Shown here: piece by piece, positions 45,161 through 57,266 of the stretch | Position numbering within the stretch: the first letter of the stretch is position 1 | How the letters are laid out: each line of letters starts with the position of its first letter | Source: Betaproteobacteria bacterium | Lineage (GTDB): Bacteria; Pseudomonadota; Gammaproteobacteria; Burkholderiales; SG8-39 | Assembly (NCBI GenBank): GCA_004297625.1 | Contig: SCTY01000026.1 | Span: forward strand, 124,001 to 188,000 | Direction: 5' to 3' | Length of the DNA stretch: 64,000 nucleotides | Notes under the pieces: model-generated | Told to the model about the DNA's origin: nothing | Databases searched by the model: none | The model's input: the letters and a program-made list of their open reading frames with translations, nothing else | Program-made: the position numbers and the translations under genes

Positions 45161-45194
45161 ATCTCATTCTGAGATAGACGCCAGCCATTGTCAA
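45161..45194 (-). promoter_or_regulatory. higBA promoter with palindromic operator
   Basis: On the minus strand TTGACA (45189-45194), 17-bp spacer and CAGAAT (45166-45171). The perfect palindrome ATCTCA-TTC-TGAGAT (45161-45175) covers the -10 box, as expected for autorepression by HigA. A leader of about 150 nt lies between it and higB. Confidence 0.6.
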
Positions 45195-45200
45195 CCGTCC

Positions 45201-45230
45201 AAAAATAAAAAGCCCGCCGAAGCGGGCTTT
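45201..45230 (-). terminator. Strong intrinsic terminator of cspA
   Basis: Minus strand: stem AAAGCCCGC, loop TTCG, stem GCGGGCTTT, followed by TTTTATTTTT. The C(UUCG)G tetraloop and T run make a textbook terminator 19 bp after the cspA stop. It also insulates higBA. Confidence 0.9.
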
Positions 45231-45248
45231 CAGTTTTGAGGCGAAGCC

Positions 45249-45458
45249 TTAGAGGGGCTTGATGTTCGCCGCTTGCAGGCCCTTGGGGCCGCGCTTCACT
45301 TCGAACTCGACCTTCTGGCCTTCCTTGAGCGTCTTGAAGCCGCTCATCTGGATCGCGGTGTGATGCGCGAACAGATCTTCACCGCCCTCGGTCGGGGTAA
45401 TGAAGCCGAAGCCTTTGGAGTCGTTAAACCACTTTACGGTACCGGTTGCCATGTTCAT
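45249..45458 (-). CDS. cspA: Cold-shock domain protein (CspA family)
   Basis: 69-residue RNA chaperone. RNP1 KGFGFI is intact. RNP2 reads LFAHH where LFAHF or VFVHF is usual, replacing a conserved aromatic RNA-stacking residue. The start at 45458 ([11 protein letters not shown]) has SD AGGA at good spacing; the second ATG (45452) gives the more common MATGTVKWF. The 155-bp upstream region to the lrp stop may hold the long 5' leader typical of cold-shock genes, but I see no definite promoter. Confidence 0.92.
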   Translation of the reverse strand: MNMATGTVKWFNDSKGFGFITPTEGGEDLFAHHTAIQMSGFKTLKEGQKVEFEVKRGPKGLQAANIKPL

Positions 45459-45613
45459 CCACTTCCTGTGATAAATGCCGCGACGATTCCGGGCGCGACG
45501 AAGCCGGGCATGACGATCAAGGAAGTGATTTGACTGCCACTACGGACGCTGCTGGATGCGGCGGGTGTGAGGTGCAAATTCGCTGCCTGATGAATCACTG
45601 CGCGGCCATCATA

Positions 45614-46105
45614 TCATCTTTTGCGCGCTTTTCTCGGGGGCGGCTCCGGCACCGGCAGCGGCAGCGCCGTCTGGTATTTAACTTGCTTCAGAGCGAAGCT
45701 CGACTTGATGTTGCCGACTCCGGGCACGCGCGACAGAAACTCGAGGATGAAGCGCTCGAACGCGGGCACGTCGGGCACGACCACGCGCAGCAGATAATCG
45801 GCATCGCCCGTCATCAGGTAGCACTCCATCACTTCCGGCCGCTCGCGCACCGCTTTCTCGAAGGTGTCGAGCGCCGGCTCGATCTGCTTTTCCAGCGTGA
45901 CCTGGACGAGAACATTCACCGTCAAACCCAGGCGCTTCGAGTCGAGCAGGGTGACGTGGCGGTTGATGTAGCCGCCTTTCTCCAGCGCGCGCACGCGCGC
46001 GAGGCAAGGCGAAGGCGAGAGGTTCACCGCGCGCGCGAGCTCCACGTTGGAGATGCGCGCGTCGTGCTGCAGGCGCTCGAGAATGCGCAGGTCGATGGCG
46101 TCCAT
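45614..46105 (-). CDS. Lrp/AsnC-family transcriptional regulator
   Basis: 163-residue regulator. N-terminal helix-turn-helix (about 5-55, [20 protein letters not shown] and [20 protein letters not shown]) and a C-terminal RAM domain (about 65-145, [21 protein letters not shown]). A Pro/Arg/Lys-rich tail ([11 protein letters not shown]) extends it slightly. Divergent from the E1 gene with 82 bp between, and a palindromic site next to its start codon, so it likely controls itself and the E1 gene. The pairing resembles mdeR-mdeB of Pseudomonas putida. Confidence 0.9.
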   Translation of the reverse strand: MDAIDLRILERLQHDARISNVELARAVNLSPSPCLARVRALEKGGYINRHVTLLDSKRLGLTVNVLVQVTLEKQIEPALDTFEKAVRERPEVMECYLMTGDADYLLRVVVPDVPAFERFILEFLSRVPGVGNIKSSFALKQVKYQTALPLPVPEPPPRKARKR

Positions 46106-46107
46106 CG

Positions 46108-46122
46108 CGGCATGATATGCCG
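46108..46122. promoter_or_regulatory. 15-bp palindrome, candidate Lrp-type operator
   Basis: CGGCAT-GAT-ATGCCG, a perfect inverted repeat 2 bp upstream of the regulator's start codon and 66 bp from the E1 start. Length and symmetry fit Lrp/AsnC half-site pairs. Confidence 0.5.
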
Positions 46123-46187
46123 TTTGAGCGGTCGTGAACGGCAAAAAACGACACCACCTGCTTGACGCACGGCGATACGATGCTCGA

Positions 46188-48803
46188 ATGACCGACCTTT
46201 CCGATATCGTCACTTCCGCCTCCTGGCGGGTGAATCCTCCCGACGCCGATCCCACGGAGACGCGTGAGTGGCTGGAAGCCTTCGATGCCCTGGTCGCCGC
46301 GGAAGGCCGCGAGCGCGCGACGTTCCTGTTGCGCAAGCTCCTGGATCACGCGCGCGCGCGCCGCGTGCCGCTTCCGCCGGTCTTGAACACGCCGTACAAG
46401 AACTCCATCGCGCTCGCGCATCAGCCGCAATTTCCCGGCAATCGGGAGCTCGAGCAGCGAATTTCTTCGATCGTGCGCTGGAACGCGCTGGCGATGGTGG
46501 TGCGCGCCAACCGCGCGTCTCCCGAGCTGGGCGGGCACATCGCGAGCTATGCGTCAGCGGCCGATCTCTTCGAGGTCGGGTTTAACCACTTTTTTGGCGC
46601 CGACGACCTCGTGTACTTCCAGCCGCATTCGGCGCCGGGGATCTATGCGCGCGCGTTCCTGGAAGGCCGGCTTACCGAGGAGCAGCTCGACCACTACCGC
46701 AGAGAGACGCAAGGCAAAGGGCTGTCTTCCTACTGCCACCCGTATCTGATGCCGGATTTCTGGCAGTTTCCCACGGGCTCCATGGGCCTCGGCCCGATCA
46801 ACGCGATCTACCAGGCGCGCTTCGTGCGCTATCTCGCGAATCGGGGAATTCTTGATGACTCTTCGAAAAAAACAAAAATCTGGGCGTTCGTCGGCGACGG
46901 CGAAATGGACGAGCCCGAATCGCTCGCCGGGCTGTCGGTGGCGGCGCGCGAGGGGCTCGACAACCTCATCTTCGTCGTCAACTGCAACCTCCAGCGCCTC
47001 GATGGCCCGGTGCGCGGCAACGGCTCGATCGTGCAGGAGCTGGAGGGCCTTTTCGCCGGAGCGGGCTGGAACGTGATCAAGCTGCTGTGGGGCTCGGATT
47101 GGGATCCGCTCTTCGCCCGCGACGAGGACGGCGTGCTCCTCAAGCGGCTGCACGAGACGGTCGACGGCGAGTTCCAGACCTACGCCGCCACCGACGGGCG
47201 CTTCAACCGCGAGCATTTCTTCAACAAGTATCCCGAGCTGCGCGAGCTCATCGCCGACATGAGCGACGAGGACATCGACCGCCTGAAGCGCGGCGGCCAC
47301 GACCCGGTGAAGATTCATTCGGCCTACCACGCGGCGCTGCACCACAAGGGCCAGCCCACGGTGATCCTCGCGCAGACGAAGAAGGGCTACGGCATGGGGC
47401 TGTGGGGCCAGGGAAAGATGGGCACCCACCAGCAGAAGAAGCTCGACGACGCGGCGCTGCGCGAATTCCGCGACCGCTTCGCGCTGCCGCTCTCGGACGA
47501 CGATGTCGCGCAGCTGCGCTTCTACCATCCCGGGCGCGGCAGCCCGGAGACGAAGTACCTCGAAGCGAGAAGGAAGCAGCTCGGCGGCTACCTGCCGGCG
47601 CGCAAAAGCGCAGCGCCCCGCTTGGGAGTTCCAAGGTTGGTTTCCAATGAAAGAAATCAATCGACCACCATGGTGTTCGTGCAATTGCTTACTCAGCTGA
47701 TGCGCGACGAGAAGCTCGGCCCGCGCGTGGTGCCGATCGTCGCCGACGAGGCGCGTACCTTCGGCATGCAGACGCTCTTCCGGCAGGCGGGCATCTACTC
47801 GGCGGTCGGGCAGCTCTACGAGCCCGAGGACCACGAGGAGCTGCTCTATTATCGCGAGGCGAAGAACGGGCAGATCCTGGAGGAAGGCATCACCGAGGCC
47901 GGCGCGATCTCTTCGTGGCTCGCCGCCGCGACGGCGTATTCGGCGCACGGCACGCCGATGCTGCCCTTCTACATCTACTACTCGATTTTCGGCTTCCAGC
48001 GCGTCGGCGATCTCATCTGGGCGGCGGGCGACTCGCGCGCGCGCGGCTTCCTCGTGGGCGGCACTGCCGGGCGCACCACGCTTGCCGGCGAGGGCTTGCA
48101 GCACCAGGACGGCTCCTCGCATCTCATCGCCTCCACGGTGCCGAACTGCCGGGCCTACGATCCTTGCTTCGGCTACGAGCTCGCCGCGATCGTCGAGGAC
48201 GGCGCGCGCCGGATGCTGGAAGCGCAGGAAGACGTCTTCTATTACGTGACGGTCGCGAACGAGAACTACGCGCACCCGCCGATGCCGGAAGGCGCCAAAG
48301 AAGCGATCCTCAAAGGGATGTACGCGCTGCGCCCGGGAGCCGACGTCCAGCTGCTGGGATCGGGCCCGATCCTGCGCGAGGTCATCGCGGCGGCCGATCT
48401 CCTGGAGAAGGAATGGGGGGTGAGCGCCGGCGTCTGGAGCGTGACCTCGTTCACCGAGCTGCGCCGCGACGGCATGGCGGCGCAGCGCGCTCGCCGGCTG
48501 GGGCAATCGGCCGACTGCTGGGTCGAGAAATGCCTTGGAAGAACTTCTGTCACCGTTGCGGCGAGCGACTATGTGAGCGCGGTTGCCGACCTCATCTGCC
48601 CTTACGTTCCCGGCCGCTACGTGGCGCTCGGCACCGACGGGTTCGGCCGCAGCGATACGCGCGCGGCGCTGCGCACCTTCTTCGAAGTGGATTCCAGGAG
48701 CATTGCCGTGGCGGCGCTCGCCGCGCTCGAGCACCGCTCAGTCGGCGAGGCGCGGCGGCGTTACGGGATCGACGCCGCTACGCGGCCCCCCTGGCAGCGG
48801 TAA
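46188..48803 (+). CDS. Homodimeric 2-oxoacid dehydrogenase E1 (AceE/MdeB-like), stand-alone
   Basis: 871-residue thiamine diphosphate enzyme of the AceE family that decarboxylates pyruvate or a close 2-oxoacid. ThDP/Mg motif GDGEMDEPE (from residue 236) with NCNLQR about 29 residues later; E. coli-like phrases [44 protein letters not shown]. No E2 or E3 gene follows, unlike ordinary aceEF-lpd. With the divergent Lrp regulator the context recalls MdeB, a 2-oxobutyrate-type E1; an ordinary pyruvate E1 remains possible. The start at 46188 avoids the basic extension of the longer reading. Its last 66 bp overlap the opposite gene. Confidence 0.9.
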   Translation: MTDLSDIVTSASWRVNPPDADPTETREWLEAFDALVAAEGRERATFLLRKLLDHARARRVPLPPVLNTPYKNSIALAHQPQFPGNRELEQRISSIVRWNALAMVVRANRASPELGGHIASYASAADLFEVGFNHFFGADDLVYFQPHSAPGIYARAFLEGRLTEEQLDHYRRETQGKGLSSYCHPYLMPDFWQFPTGSMGLGPINAIYQARFVRYLANRGILDDSSKKTKIWAFVGDGEMDEPESLAGLSVAAREGLDNLIFVVNCNLQRLDGPVRGNGSIVQELEGLFAGAGWNVIKLLWGSDWDPLFARDEDGVLLKRLHETVDGEFQTYAATDGRFNREHFFNKYPELRELIADMSDEDIDRLKRGGHDPVKIHSAYHAALHHKGQPTVILAQTKKGYGMGLWGQGKMGTHQQKKLDDAALREFRDRFALPLSDDDVAQLRFYHPGRGSPETKYLEARRKQLGGYLPARKSAAPRLGVPRLVSNERNQSTTMVFVQLLTQLMRDEKLGPRVVPIVADEARTFGMQTLFRQAGIYSAVGQLYEPEDHEELLYYREAKNGQILEEGITEAGAISSWLAAATAYSAHGTPMLPFYIYYSIFGFQRVGDLIWAAGDSRARGFLVGGTAGRTTLAGEGLQHQDGSSHLIASTVPNCRAYDPCFGYELAAIVEDGARRMLEAQEDVFYYVTVANENYAHPPMPEGAKEAILKGMYALRPGADVQLLGSGPILREVIAAADLLEKEWGVSAGVWSVTSFTELRRDGMAAQRARRLGQSADCWVEKCLGRTSVTVAASDYVSAVADLICPYVPGRYVALGTDGFGRSDTRAALRTFFEVDSRSIAVAALAALEHRSVGEARRRYGIDAATRPPWQR

Positions 48804-49085
48804 AGGCTTTTCGCCTTTCTTCTGCACTACAGGAGGCGGTAAGCGCAGCACGTAGGTCTCCGCCATCTTCATGCGCTCGTAAGGGCGCAGTTGCCGCGCG
48901 ATTTCCGGGTCGGCATTCAGCGGCTGGCCGACGTACGGCTCCAGCGGCTGGGACGGCGTGCCGCGCGCGAAGTCCGCGCCGCGGCGGTCGAGCTCGATGA
49001 GCGCGCGCTGGACTTCCTGCTCGTGAGGATGCTGCGCGAAGCAGTTCAACGGAAAAAATAGAAGTAAAACCGCGAAGCGCGTCAT
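48738..49085 (-). CDS. Small secreted protein downstream of cofD
   Basis: 115-residue protein with a Sec signal peptide (MTRFAVLLLFFPLNCFAQ) and a Pro/Arg-rich mature part (QEVQRALIELDRRGADFARG, QLRPYERMKMAETYVLRLPP). It overlaps the cofD stop by ATGA, so it is translated with that operon; its 3' end overlaps the convergent E1 gene by 66 bp. No family recognised. The motif at 25-42 suggests a helical hairpin. Real gene status is supported by signal peptide and coupling. Confidence 0.65.
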   Translation of the reverse strand: MTRFAVLLLFFPLNCFAQHPHEQEVQRALIELDRRGADFARGTPSQPLEPYVGQPLNADPEIARQLRPYERMKMAETYVLRLPPPVVQKKGEKPLPLPGGPRSGVDPVTPPRLAD

Positions 49086-50047
49086 TGCGCTTCGGCGAGG
49101 TTGCGCTCGCGGATCGCCCCGGCAAAATCCAGCACCGCGCGCGCAAGCGCCACGCGGTCGTCGATCGTGCGCATGATGGTGTTCGCGGCCGCGACCTGGA
49201 GGCCGAGCGCGCGCACCGACTGCGCGAAGGCGATGTCCTCCTGGTCGATGACGAAGCCGTGGATGATGCGCAGATATTCGGTCGCCACGGCGCGCGCGGA
49301 AGGCTCCTTGCCGAGCTCGCGCATCATCTTGCCCGCGGAGCCGCGCAGCGCCTTGCCGCCCACGACGGGGGTCACCGCGATTACTGGCACGCCGCGCTTG
49401 CGCAGCAAGTCCCTCATGCCGCCGGTCTCGAGGATCGGGCGAATGGCGTGGTACGGGTTCGCCGGGCAGATAACCACCGCTTCAAGATTGCGGGCGTGCA
49501 GCGCGTCGAGCGCTGCGTCGGAAAGACGCGCTTCTTCGGCGCCGGCGTACTGGAAGCCGCGCACCGCCGGCTCGCAAGCCATGGTGGTGAAATATTCCGG
49601 GAACGGGATCGCGCCCTGCTCGGTGAGCACGTGCGTGCGCACCGGATCGTCGCTCATCGGCAGCACCCGCGCGGCGATGCCAAGGCGGTGGCAGAACTCC
49701 GCGGTGACTTCGGTGAGACTGCGCTCGTTGGCGAGGCCATGGCTTCGCAGAAGGGCCATGGCGAGCGATTTGTCGCCGAGCAGCGGCCGATCGGGCCCGC
49801 CCAGCGACTTCAGCGAGGCGTGCACCGCGCGCGTCTCGCCTTCGGGCTCCCAGCCGGCGGCCGCGTCCGCTATGCCGGCGAGCGTATAGATCAGCGTGTC
49901 GAGATCCGGAGAAAAGCTCAGGCCGAGGTGCTCGTAATCGTCCCCGGTGTTGACGATGACCGTGAGGTCCTTGCCGCGCAGGCGGTACAGGCCGTCGGCC
50001 AGCTTGGCGCCGCCCACCTGCGCTGCAAGCGCAACTACGGTTCCCAT
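49082..50047 (-). CDS. cofD: 2-phospho-L-lactate (or PEP) transferase CofD
   Basis: 321-residue CofD-family enzyme that joins a phospholactate-like group to Fo in coenzyme F420 synthesis. Family motifs: VGGAKLADGLYRL near the N terminus, NTGDDYEHLGLSFSPDLDT (33-51), LGDKSLAMALLRS, and AVVICPANPYHAIRPIL. Start at 50047 lies 13 bp inside the transglutaminase gene. No other F420 gene (cofC, cofE, cofG/H) is visible here. F420 synthesis is patchy in Betaproteobacteria, so the substrate and product should be considered inferred. Confidence 0.9.
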   Translation of the reverse strand: MGTVVALAAQVGGAKLADGLYRLRGKDLTVIVNTGDDYEHLGLSFSPDLDTLIYTLAGIADAAAGWEPEGETRAVHASLKSLGGPDRPLLGDKSLAMALLRSHGLANERSLTEVTAEFCHRLGIAARVLPMSDDPVRTHVLTEQGAIPFPEYFTTMACEPAVRGFQYAGAEEARLSDAALDALHARNLEAVVICPANPYHAIRPILETGGMRDLLRKRGVPVIAVTPVVGGKALRGSAGKMMRELGKEPSARAVATEYLRIIHGFVIDQEDIAFAQSVRALGLQVAAANTIMRTIDDRVALARAVLDFAGAIRERNLAEAQ

Positions 50048-51990
50048 TCGGCCATTATAGACAGGCAGGCGGAGCGCAGCGCCTTGCGCTCGTCTGTCGA
50101 GAGACCCGCGGGATCGAAGCGGTAGCGATAGTGCAGCGCCAGCGCTGCGGCAAGCCTGCGTCGCCATTCTTCGCTGCCGCCGAACCGGGCGATCCACGCG
50201 GCGAGCGGCTCGTGCGGCTCGCGGGGCACGTGCTTTTGGGAGAGCGCGCGCTCGACCGCGTAGAACTCCGAGTCCGCGCCCTGGAGCGGCCGGCCTGCGG
50301 CCGACGCTTCGGCGCGCCTCGCTGCGCGCCTCCCGCGGAGCAGGCGCCATGCGAGCAGCGCGCCGAGCAATGCGATGAGCGCATAGCCGGAAGCGCCCAG
50401 GCGCGTCTCGCCGCGCTGCGACCAGCGAAACGCTGCCCAGCGCAGCACGTCGGCTGCCGCCTGCCAGAACGGCGCGCGGCTCGCTTCCTCGTCGAACCAT
50501 GCGGGCGGCGTCGTATCGACGTCGATCCAGCGCCCGCCGATCCACGCGCGCGTCCACGCATGCGCATGCCGCGTGCGCGCGATGTAGGCGTCCTCGAGCG
50601 CGCTGTATTCCTGTACCGCGTAGCCCGTGGCGTAGCGCGCCGGGATGCCGGCCGCACGCAGCAGTAAAGTCGTCGCGCCGGCGAAGTACTCGCAATGCCC
50701 GCTCTTCGTGCGGCGCACGAAATCGCCAAGCGGGGTGCTGCCCGCCGGCACGGGCGCTTCCCGATACGTCGAGTAGGAGAAGGTTGCGAAATGCTGGCGC
50801 ACGCGCCGTAACGCCTCTTCCGGATCGAGCGCGGCAAGGCCGAGCTCGGCGGCGAGGCGCTCGAACTCCTGGCGCTCGCGCGCCGGAATGCTGCTATCGA
50901 TCGGCCCCGGCGCGGCGTAATCCAGGATACCTCGACCCCCTTCGACGGTGTAGTGCGCCCAGTCGCCGCCGAACTCGACGCGCGAGGCGCCGAGCGCGTT
51001 GCGCCGCCATTCGATGGCCGCCGCGCCGGTGATGCGCTGGCTGCCGGCCGGCAATGCGAGCAGGGTCTTGCCGCTCTCGAGGCGCGCGGCGAAGCGCGCG
51101 GACCACTGCGGCGTTCCCGGCGCAAGCGTCCAGGTGGCGCCGTCGAGCTCCGGTTGGAAGGCCTCCATGGGTGCGTTGCGCGCAAGCCAGGTGTCGCCGT
51201 TCAGCCGGTTGTAGCTCGCGCGGTGCAGCAGCTGGAATCGGCCGATATCCGGAGGCCTGGCATAGACGCGCAGCACGATGGTGCCGATCTCCTTCAGCCG
51301 TCCCACCGAGCCGAGCTTGCTGTCGCTGCGATACGGATCGGCGCCGAGCTCGCCGGAATACCATTCGCTCGCCCATTCCTCGATCGCGACCTGGACGAGA
51401 TGCAGGCCGTTGTAGATGCCGAAACCGGCGCCCGCGGCGATGCCCAGGGCGAGCGCCCAGGCGGCGAGCGGCGCATGCCGCGCCCGCGCCCCGTACAGCG
51501 CCCATGCGCCGACGAGGACTGCGCCGATGTAATAGTCGGCCCGGTGCGCCGTCTGCGCGCTCGCCGCCACAATGCAAATGACGACGTACGGCGCGGCGAG
51601 ATCGACGATCGGATCGTGGAGCGCCGGATTCCTCGCTTTCATGAGCTTCAGGGTGGTAAACAGCGCGCTCAGCGGCATGCGCCCTTCGACCGAGTAAAGC
51701 TGCGCGAGGAGGAGCGGCGCCAGCACGGCGGGCAGCCAGAGGAAGGCGCTCATCACCGCTCTCGAGAACGATCCGCCGTTGGACGCGAGCAGCCATCCCA
51801 GGAGCGCCACGAAGCCCACGCTGCACAGCGTGGCGAAACGGGAGAATTCGCGCGCCCCGAAAGCGAAGCGCAACGCGGTCCAGCGCTGCGCCTCGAGCGC
51901 CGCCGCAAGCGGCGCCGCCAGGATGAGCGCGTCGGCCTGCCAGCCCCAGAAGAGCGCCGCCGCGGCGAGCAGCAGAGGAGGGAGCTTCAT
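50035..51990 (-). CDS. TgpA-like membrane transglutaminase
   Basis: 651-residue protein: N-terminal half with about seven membrane helices and a TgpA_N-like region; then a periplasmic transglutaminase-like domain (about 350-520) with catalytic Cys in SGHCEYFAGATTLLLRAAGI, His in HAHAWTRAWIG and Asp in WIDVDTTPP. A further helix (about 545) and a DUF4129-like cytoplasmic tail (HEPLAAWIARFG) follow. Start 51990 overlaps the DUF58 stop by ATGA. In the family it works with MoxR and DUF58 proteins; substrate unknown. Confidence 0.9.
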   Translation of the reverse strand: MKLPPLLLAAAALFWGWQADALILAAPLAAALEAQRWTALRFAFGAREFSRFATLCSVGFVALLGWLLASNGGSFSRAVMSAFLWLPAVLAPLLLAQLYSVEGRMPLSALFTTLKLMKARNPALHDPIVDLAAPYVVICIVAASAQTAHRADYYIGAVLVGAWALYGARARHAPLAAWALALGIAAGAGFGIYNGLHLVQVAIEEWASEWYSGELGADPYRSDSKLGSVGRLKEIGTIVLRVYARPPDIGRFQLLHRASYNRLNGDTWLARNAPMEAFQPELDGATWTLAPGTPQWSARFAARLESGKTLLALPAGSQRITGAAAIEWRRNALGASRVEFGGDWAHYTVEGGRGILDYAAPGPIDSSIPARERQEFERLAAELGLAALDPEEALRRVRQHFATFSYSTYREAPVPAGSTPLGDFVRRTKSGHCEYFAGATTLLLRAAGIPARYATGYAVQEYSALEDAYIARTRHAHAWTRAWIGGRWIDVDTTPPAWFDEEASRAPFWQAAADVLRWAAFRWSQRGETRLGASGYALIALLGALLAWRLLRGRRAARRAEASAAGRPLQGADSEFYAVERALSQKHVPREPHEPLAAWIARFGGSEEWRRRLAAALALHYRYRFDPAGLSTDERKALRSACLSIMAEWEP

Positions 51991-53306
51991 CGCAGCTTGG
52001 CGAGGCCGGCTTCGATGTTCGCCGGATCGACGATGAGGAGACCGCTTTCCGGCTTCTGATCCGCGGACACGAGGAGCGCGCGCACCTCCAGCCCGCTTGC
52101 GCGTAACCCTCCGATGAACGCGCGCCTCGCTTCGTCCCAGGCGAGCAGCACGACGATGCAGCTCGACAGGCGCTGGATCTGGCCGAGCACGGCACGAGCC
52201 AGCCGTTCGAATTCGCCGCGCGGGCTTGGCGCGACGCCGGCAAGGACTTCGAGCATGTTTTCGACGCGCAGCTGCCCGCGCCCGGCGGTGTAGGTGCGCA
52301 GCTCGCCGCCGACGAAAAGCAGATCGAGCAGGCATTCCCGCGTATCGATCGCGTAGACGAACGAGGCGGCGATCGAGACGGCCGCCTCGAAGGCGGCGTC
52401 CTCGCCGGCCGCGGTGCTCGTGTCGAGCACGAGCGCATGGCGCTCGAAGAACTCGTTCTGGTATTCCTTGACGATGGGTTTGCCCGTGCGCGCGATGCTC
52501 TTCCAGTGCAGCCGGTGCAGCGGATCGCCGGGGCGGTAGTCGCGCAGGCCGATGAATTCCTCGGAGTCGCCGACCGAAGAGGCGAGCGCGACGCCGCCGA
52601 GCTGATAGCGCCGCGCCCCGGGCAGGATGATCTCGGGCAGCCGATAGCGCCGCGGCAGCGCAACCACCCGGCCTTCGGCCGGCACGCGGCGCAGCCCGCG
52701 CGCGAGGCCCAAGAAATCCGTACGCGCTGCCGTCAGAGCAGCGAACTCCAACCGGCCGCGGCGCCGTGCAGTGAGCGATAGCCTCACCGTGGCACGCTCG
52801 CCCGGTGCGAGGTCCGGCAGCGCCACATGCTCGAGCGGCGCGGGCGTTCGCCGCTCGATCAGCCAGCGCCAGCGGAAGTACCCCATCGCGCGGTCGAAGG
52901 GATTGCGCCGTTCCTCGCCTGGCTCGCGCGCGTCTTTCCATTCGGAGTACGTGGGCCGCGGCTCGCGCGGCGTGTCGACGAGCGTCGCGCCGCGCAGTGG
53001 CCGGGGGCCGATGTTCTCGACGCTTACGCGGTACTCGAGCGGCACGCCGGCGGTGGCATACGGCGGCAGCTCGCGCTTGGCCGCTACGCGCGGGCGAAAA
53101 AAGGGCGCGGCAAAAAGAGCGACTAGGAGCAGCGCCGCGAGAAAGCCGAATGCCTGGTGGCTGAGCGAGCGGTGCGTGTCGATGCCGAGGCCGCCGGCGA
53201 GCCCCGCGGCGCCGAGCGCGAGCCAGCCCGCGCCGGTAAGGCGCTCGTGCAGCGCGTGCTGCACCGAGGTGAAGCCTCGCAAAGCCGCGTACAGCAGCCG
53301 TCTCAA
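51987..53306 (-). CDS. DUF58 (vWA-like) membrane protein
   Basis: 439-residue protein with two membrane helices near the N terminus (about 28-68) and a C-terminal DUF58 domain with the hallmark phrase GLRDYRPGDPLHRLHWKSIA, followed by a partial vWA-like fold (LVLDTSTAAGEDAAFE). Overlaps moxR and the transglutaminase gene by 4 bp each. Forms the usual MoxR-DUF58-transglutaminase trio, thought to assist folding or envelope processing. Confidence 0.92.
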   Translation of the reverse strand: MRRLLYAALRGFTSVQHALHERLTGAGWLALGAAGLAGGLGIDTHRSLSHQAFGFLAALLLVALFAAPFFRPRVAAKRELPPYATAGVPLEYRVSVENIGPRPLRGATLVDTPREPRPTYSEWKDAREPGEERRNPFDRAMGYFRWRWLIERRTPAPLEHVALPDLAPGERATVRLSLTARRRGRLEFAALTAARTDFLGLARGLRRVPAEGRVVALPRRYRLPEIILPGARRYQLGGVALASSVGDSEEFIGLRDYRPGDPLHRLHWKSIARTGKPIVKEYQNEFFERHALVLDTSTAAGEDAAFEAAVSIAASFVYAIDTRECLLDLLFVGGELRTYTAGRGQLRVENMLEVLAGVAPSPRGEFERLARAVLGQIQRLSSCIVVLLAWDEARRAFIGGLRASGLEVRALLVSADQKPESGLLIVDPANIEAGLAKLR

Positions 53307-54271
53307 GCCGGGATCCGCGTCTCGCGCAGGATGTCGGCGATCAGGGTGGCGCCCGTGGCGCCGGCAAACTTCGCCTGCGGATCGAGCACCATGCGGTGGG
53401 CGAGCACCGGCACGGCGAGCTCCTTCACGTGCTCGGGCCGCACGAATTCATCGCCGCCGTAGAGTGCGAGCGCCTTGGCCACCTGCGTAAGCGCGATCGA
53501 GCCGCGCGGCCCGCAGCCGAGCAGCACCTGCGGCGCCGAGCGCGTCGCCTGCACCAGCGCGACGATGTAGTGCTTGATTTCATCGGCAACGCGCACCTGC
53601 CGCACGCGCGCCTTTAGCGCGAGCACCTCCGCGCGCGAGACGACCGCGCGCACTTCGGCGAGCGGGTGGCGCAGCTCCTGCGCGGTAACGACGGCGACTT
53701 CGGTCTGCGCATCGACGTAGCCAAGCGACAGGCAAAGCGCGAAGCGGTCCATCTGCGCTTCGGGCAGCGGATAGGTGCCGCGGAACTCCACCGGGTTCTG
53801 CGTGGCGATGACGAAGAAGAGCTCATCCATCGCGCGCGTGCGTCCCTCGATCGACGCCTGCCCTTCGGCCATCACCTCGAGCAGCGCCGACTGCGTGCGC
53901 GGCGAGGCGCGGTTCACTTCGTCGGCGAGAAGGATCGACGTGAACACCGGGCCGGCGCGGAACTCGAATTGCTGCTCGCGCTGGTTGAATACCGACACGC
54001 CGAGGATGTCGGAAGGCAGCAGATCGGGCGTGAACTGCACGCGCGTAAAAGAAGCGCCTACCGAAGCGGCGAGCGCCTTGGCGAGCGTGGTCTTGCCGGT
54101 GCCGGGCCGATCGTCGATGAGGACATGCCCGCCGGCGGCGAACGCCGCGAGCAGCTTGCGGATCGCCGGCTCCTGTCCCTGGATGACGGCAGAGATGTTC
54201 GCGCCGATGCGCCCGAAAAGGCGCTGCGCTTCGCCGGCGGAAAGCTCCGCGGCGGCCTGGCCAAGATCCAC
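53303..54271 (-). CDS. MoxR-family AAA+ ATPase
   Basis: 322-residue chaperone-type AAA+ ATPase. The GTG at 54271 has SD GGGGG and leaves 21 bp to the divergent exporter gene; the longer reading would cross that gene's start. Walker A here is [13 protein letters not shown], in the phrase [15 protein letters not shown] (usual ED becomes DD). Walker [21 protein letters not shown], sensor 1 [10 protein letters not shown]. First gene of its operon. Confidence 0.93.
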   Translation of the reverse strand: MDLGQAAAELSAGEAQRLFGRIGANISAVIQGQEPAIRKLLAAFAAGGHVLIDDRPGTGKTTLAKALAASVGASFTRVQFTPDLLPSDILGVSVFNQREQQFEFRAGPVFTSILLADEVNRASPRTQSALLEVMAEGQASIEGRTRAMDELFFVIATQNPVEFRGTYPLPEAQMDRFALCLSLGYVDAQTEVAVVTAQELRHPLAEVRAVVSRAEVLALKARVRQVRVADEIKHYIVALVQATRSAPQVLLGCGPRGSIALTQVAKALALYGGDEFVRPEHVKELAVPVLAHRMVLDPQAKFAGATGATLIADILRETRIPA

Positions 54272-54292
54272 ATTTCCCCCTTGGGTGTTAGG

Positions 54293-57190
<2,898 letters not shown>

Positions 57191-57263
57191 TCAGGGACAG
57201 ACCACGTTTTTCCGGGTTGGCTTCCAACCCGCATTTTCGCGGAAAACGTGGTCTGTCCCTGAA
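57191..57263. repeat. Palindromic GGGACAGACC repeat, copy 3 (upstream of fadH-like gene)
   Basis: 19-bp perfect core arms CAGGGACAGACCACGTTTT (57192-57210) and its complement (57243-57261); the centre has its own hairpin GGGTTGG-CTT-CCAACCC. It fills almost all of the gap between the ogt-like gene and the fadH-like start codon. Same arm sequence as the hisF-hisI copy. Confidence 0.88.
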
Positions 57264-57266
57264 TTG

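Noticed and set aside
44079..45240. Integrative element at tRNA-Thr
   Set aside because: No integrase and no repeat of the tRNA 3' end was seen downstream; only a toxin-antitoxin module is present.
46554..48734. A 726-codon frame antisense to the E1 gene
   Set aside because: Composition is Arg/Val/Glu-rich without domains; high GC keeps antisense frames open. The plus-strand E1 has full family motifs.
50035..52941. A 968-codon minus-strand frame covering DUF58 and transglutaminase regions
   Set aside because: The first 317 codons shadow the DUF58 gene; the true start is the ATG at 51990, overlapping the DUF58 stop.
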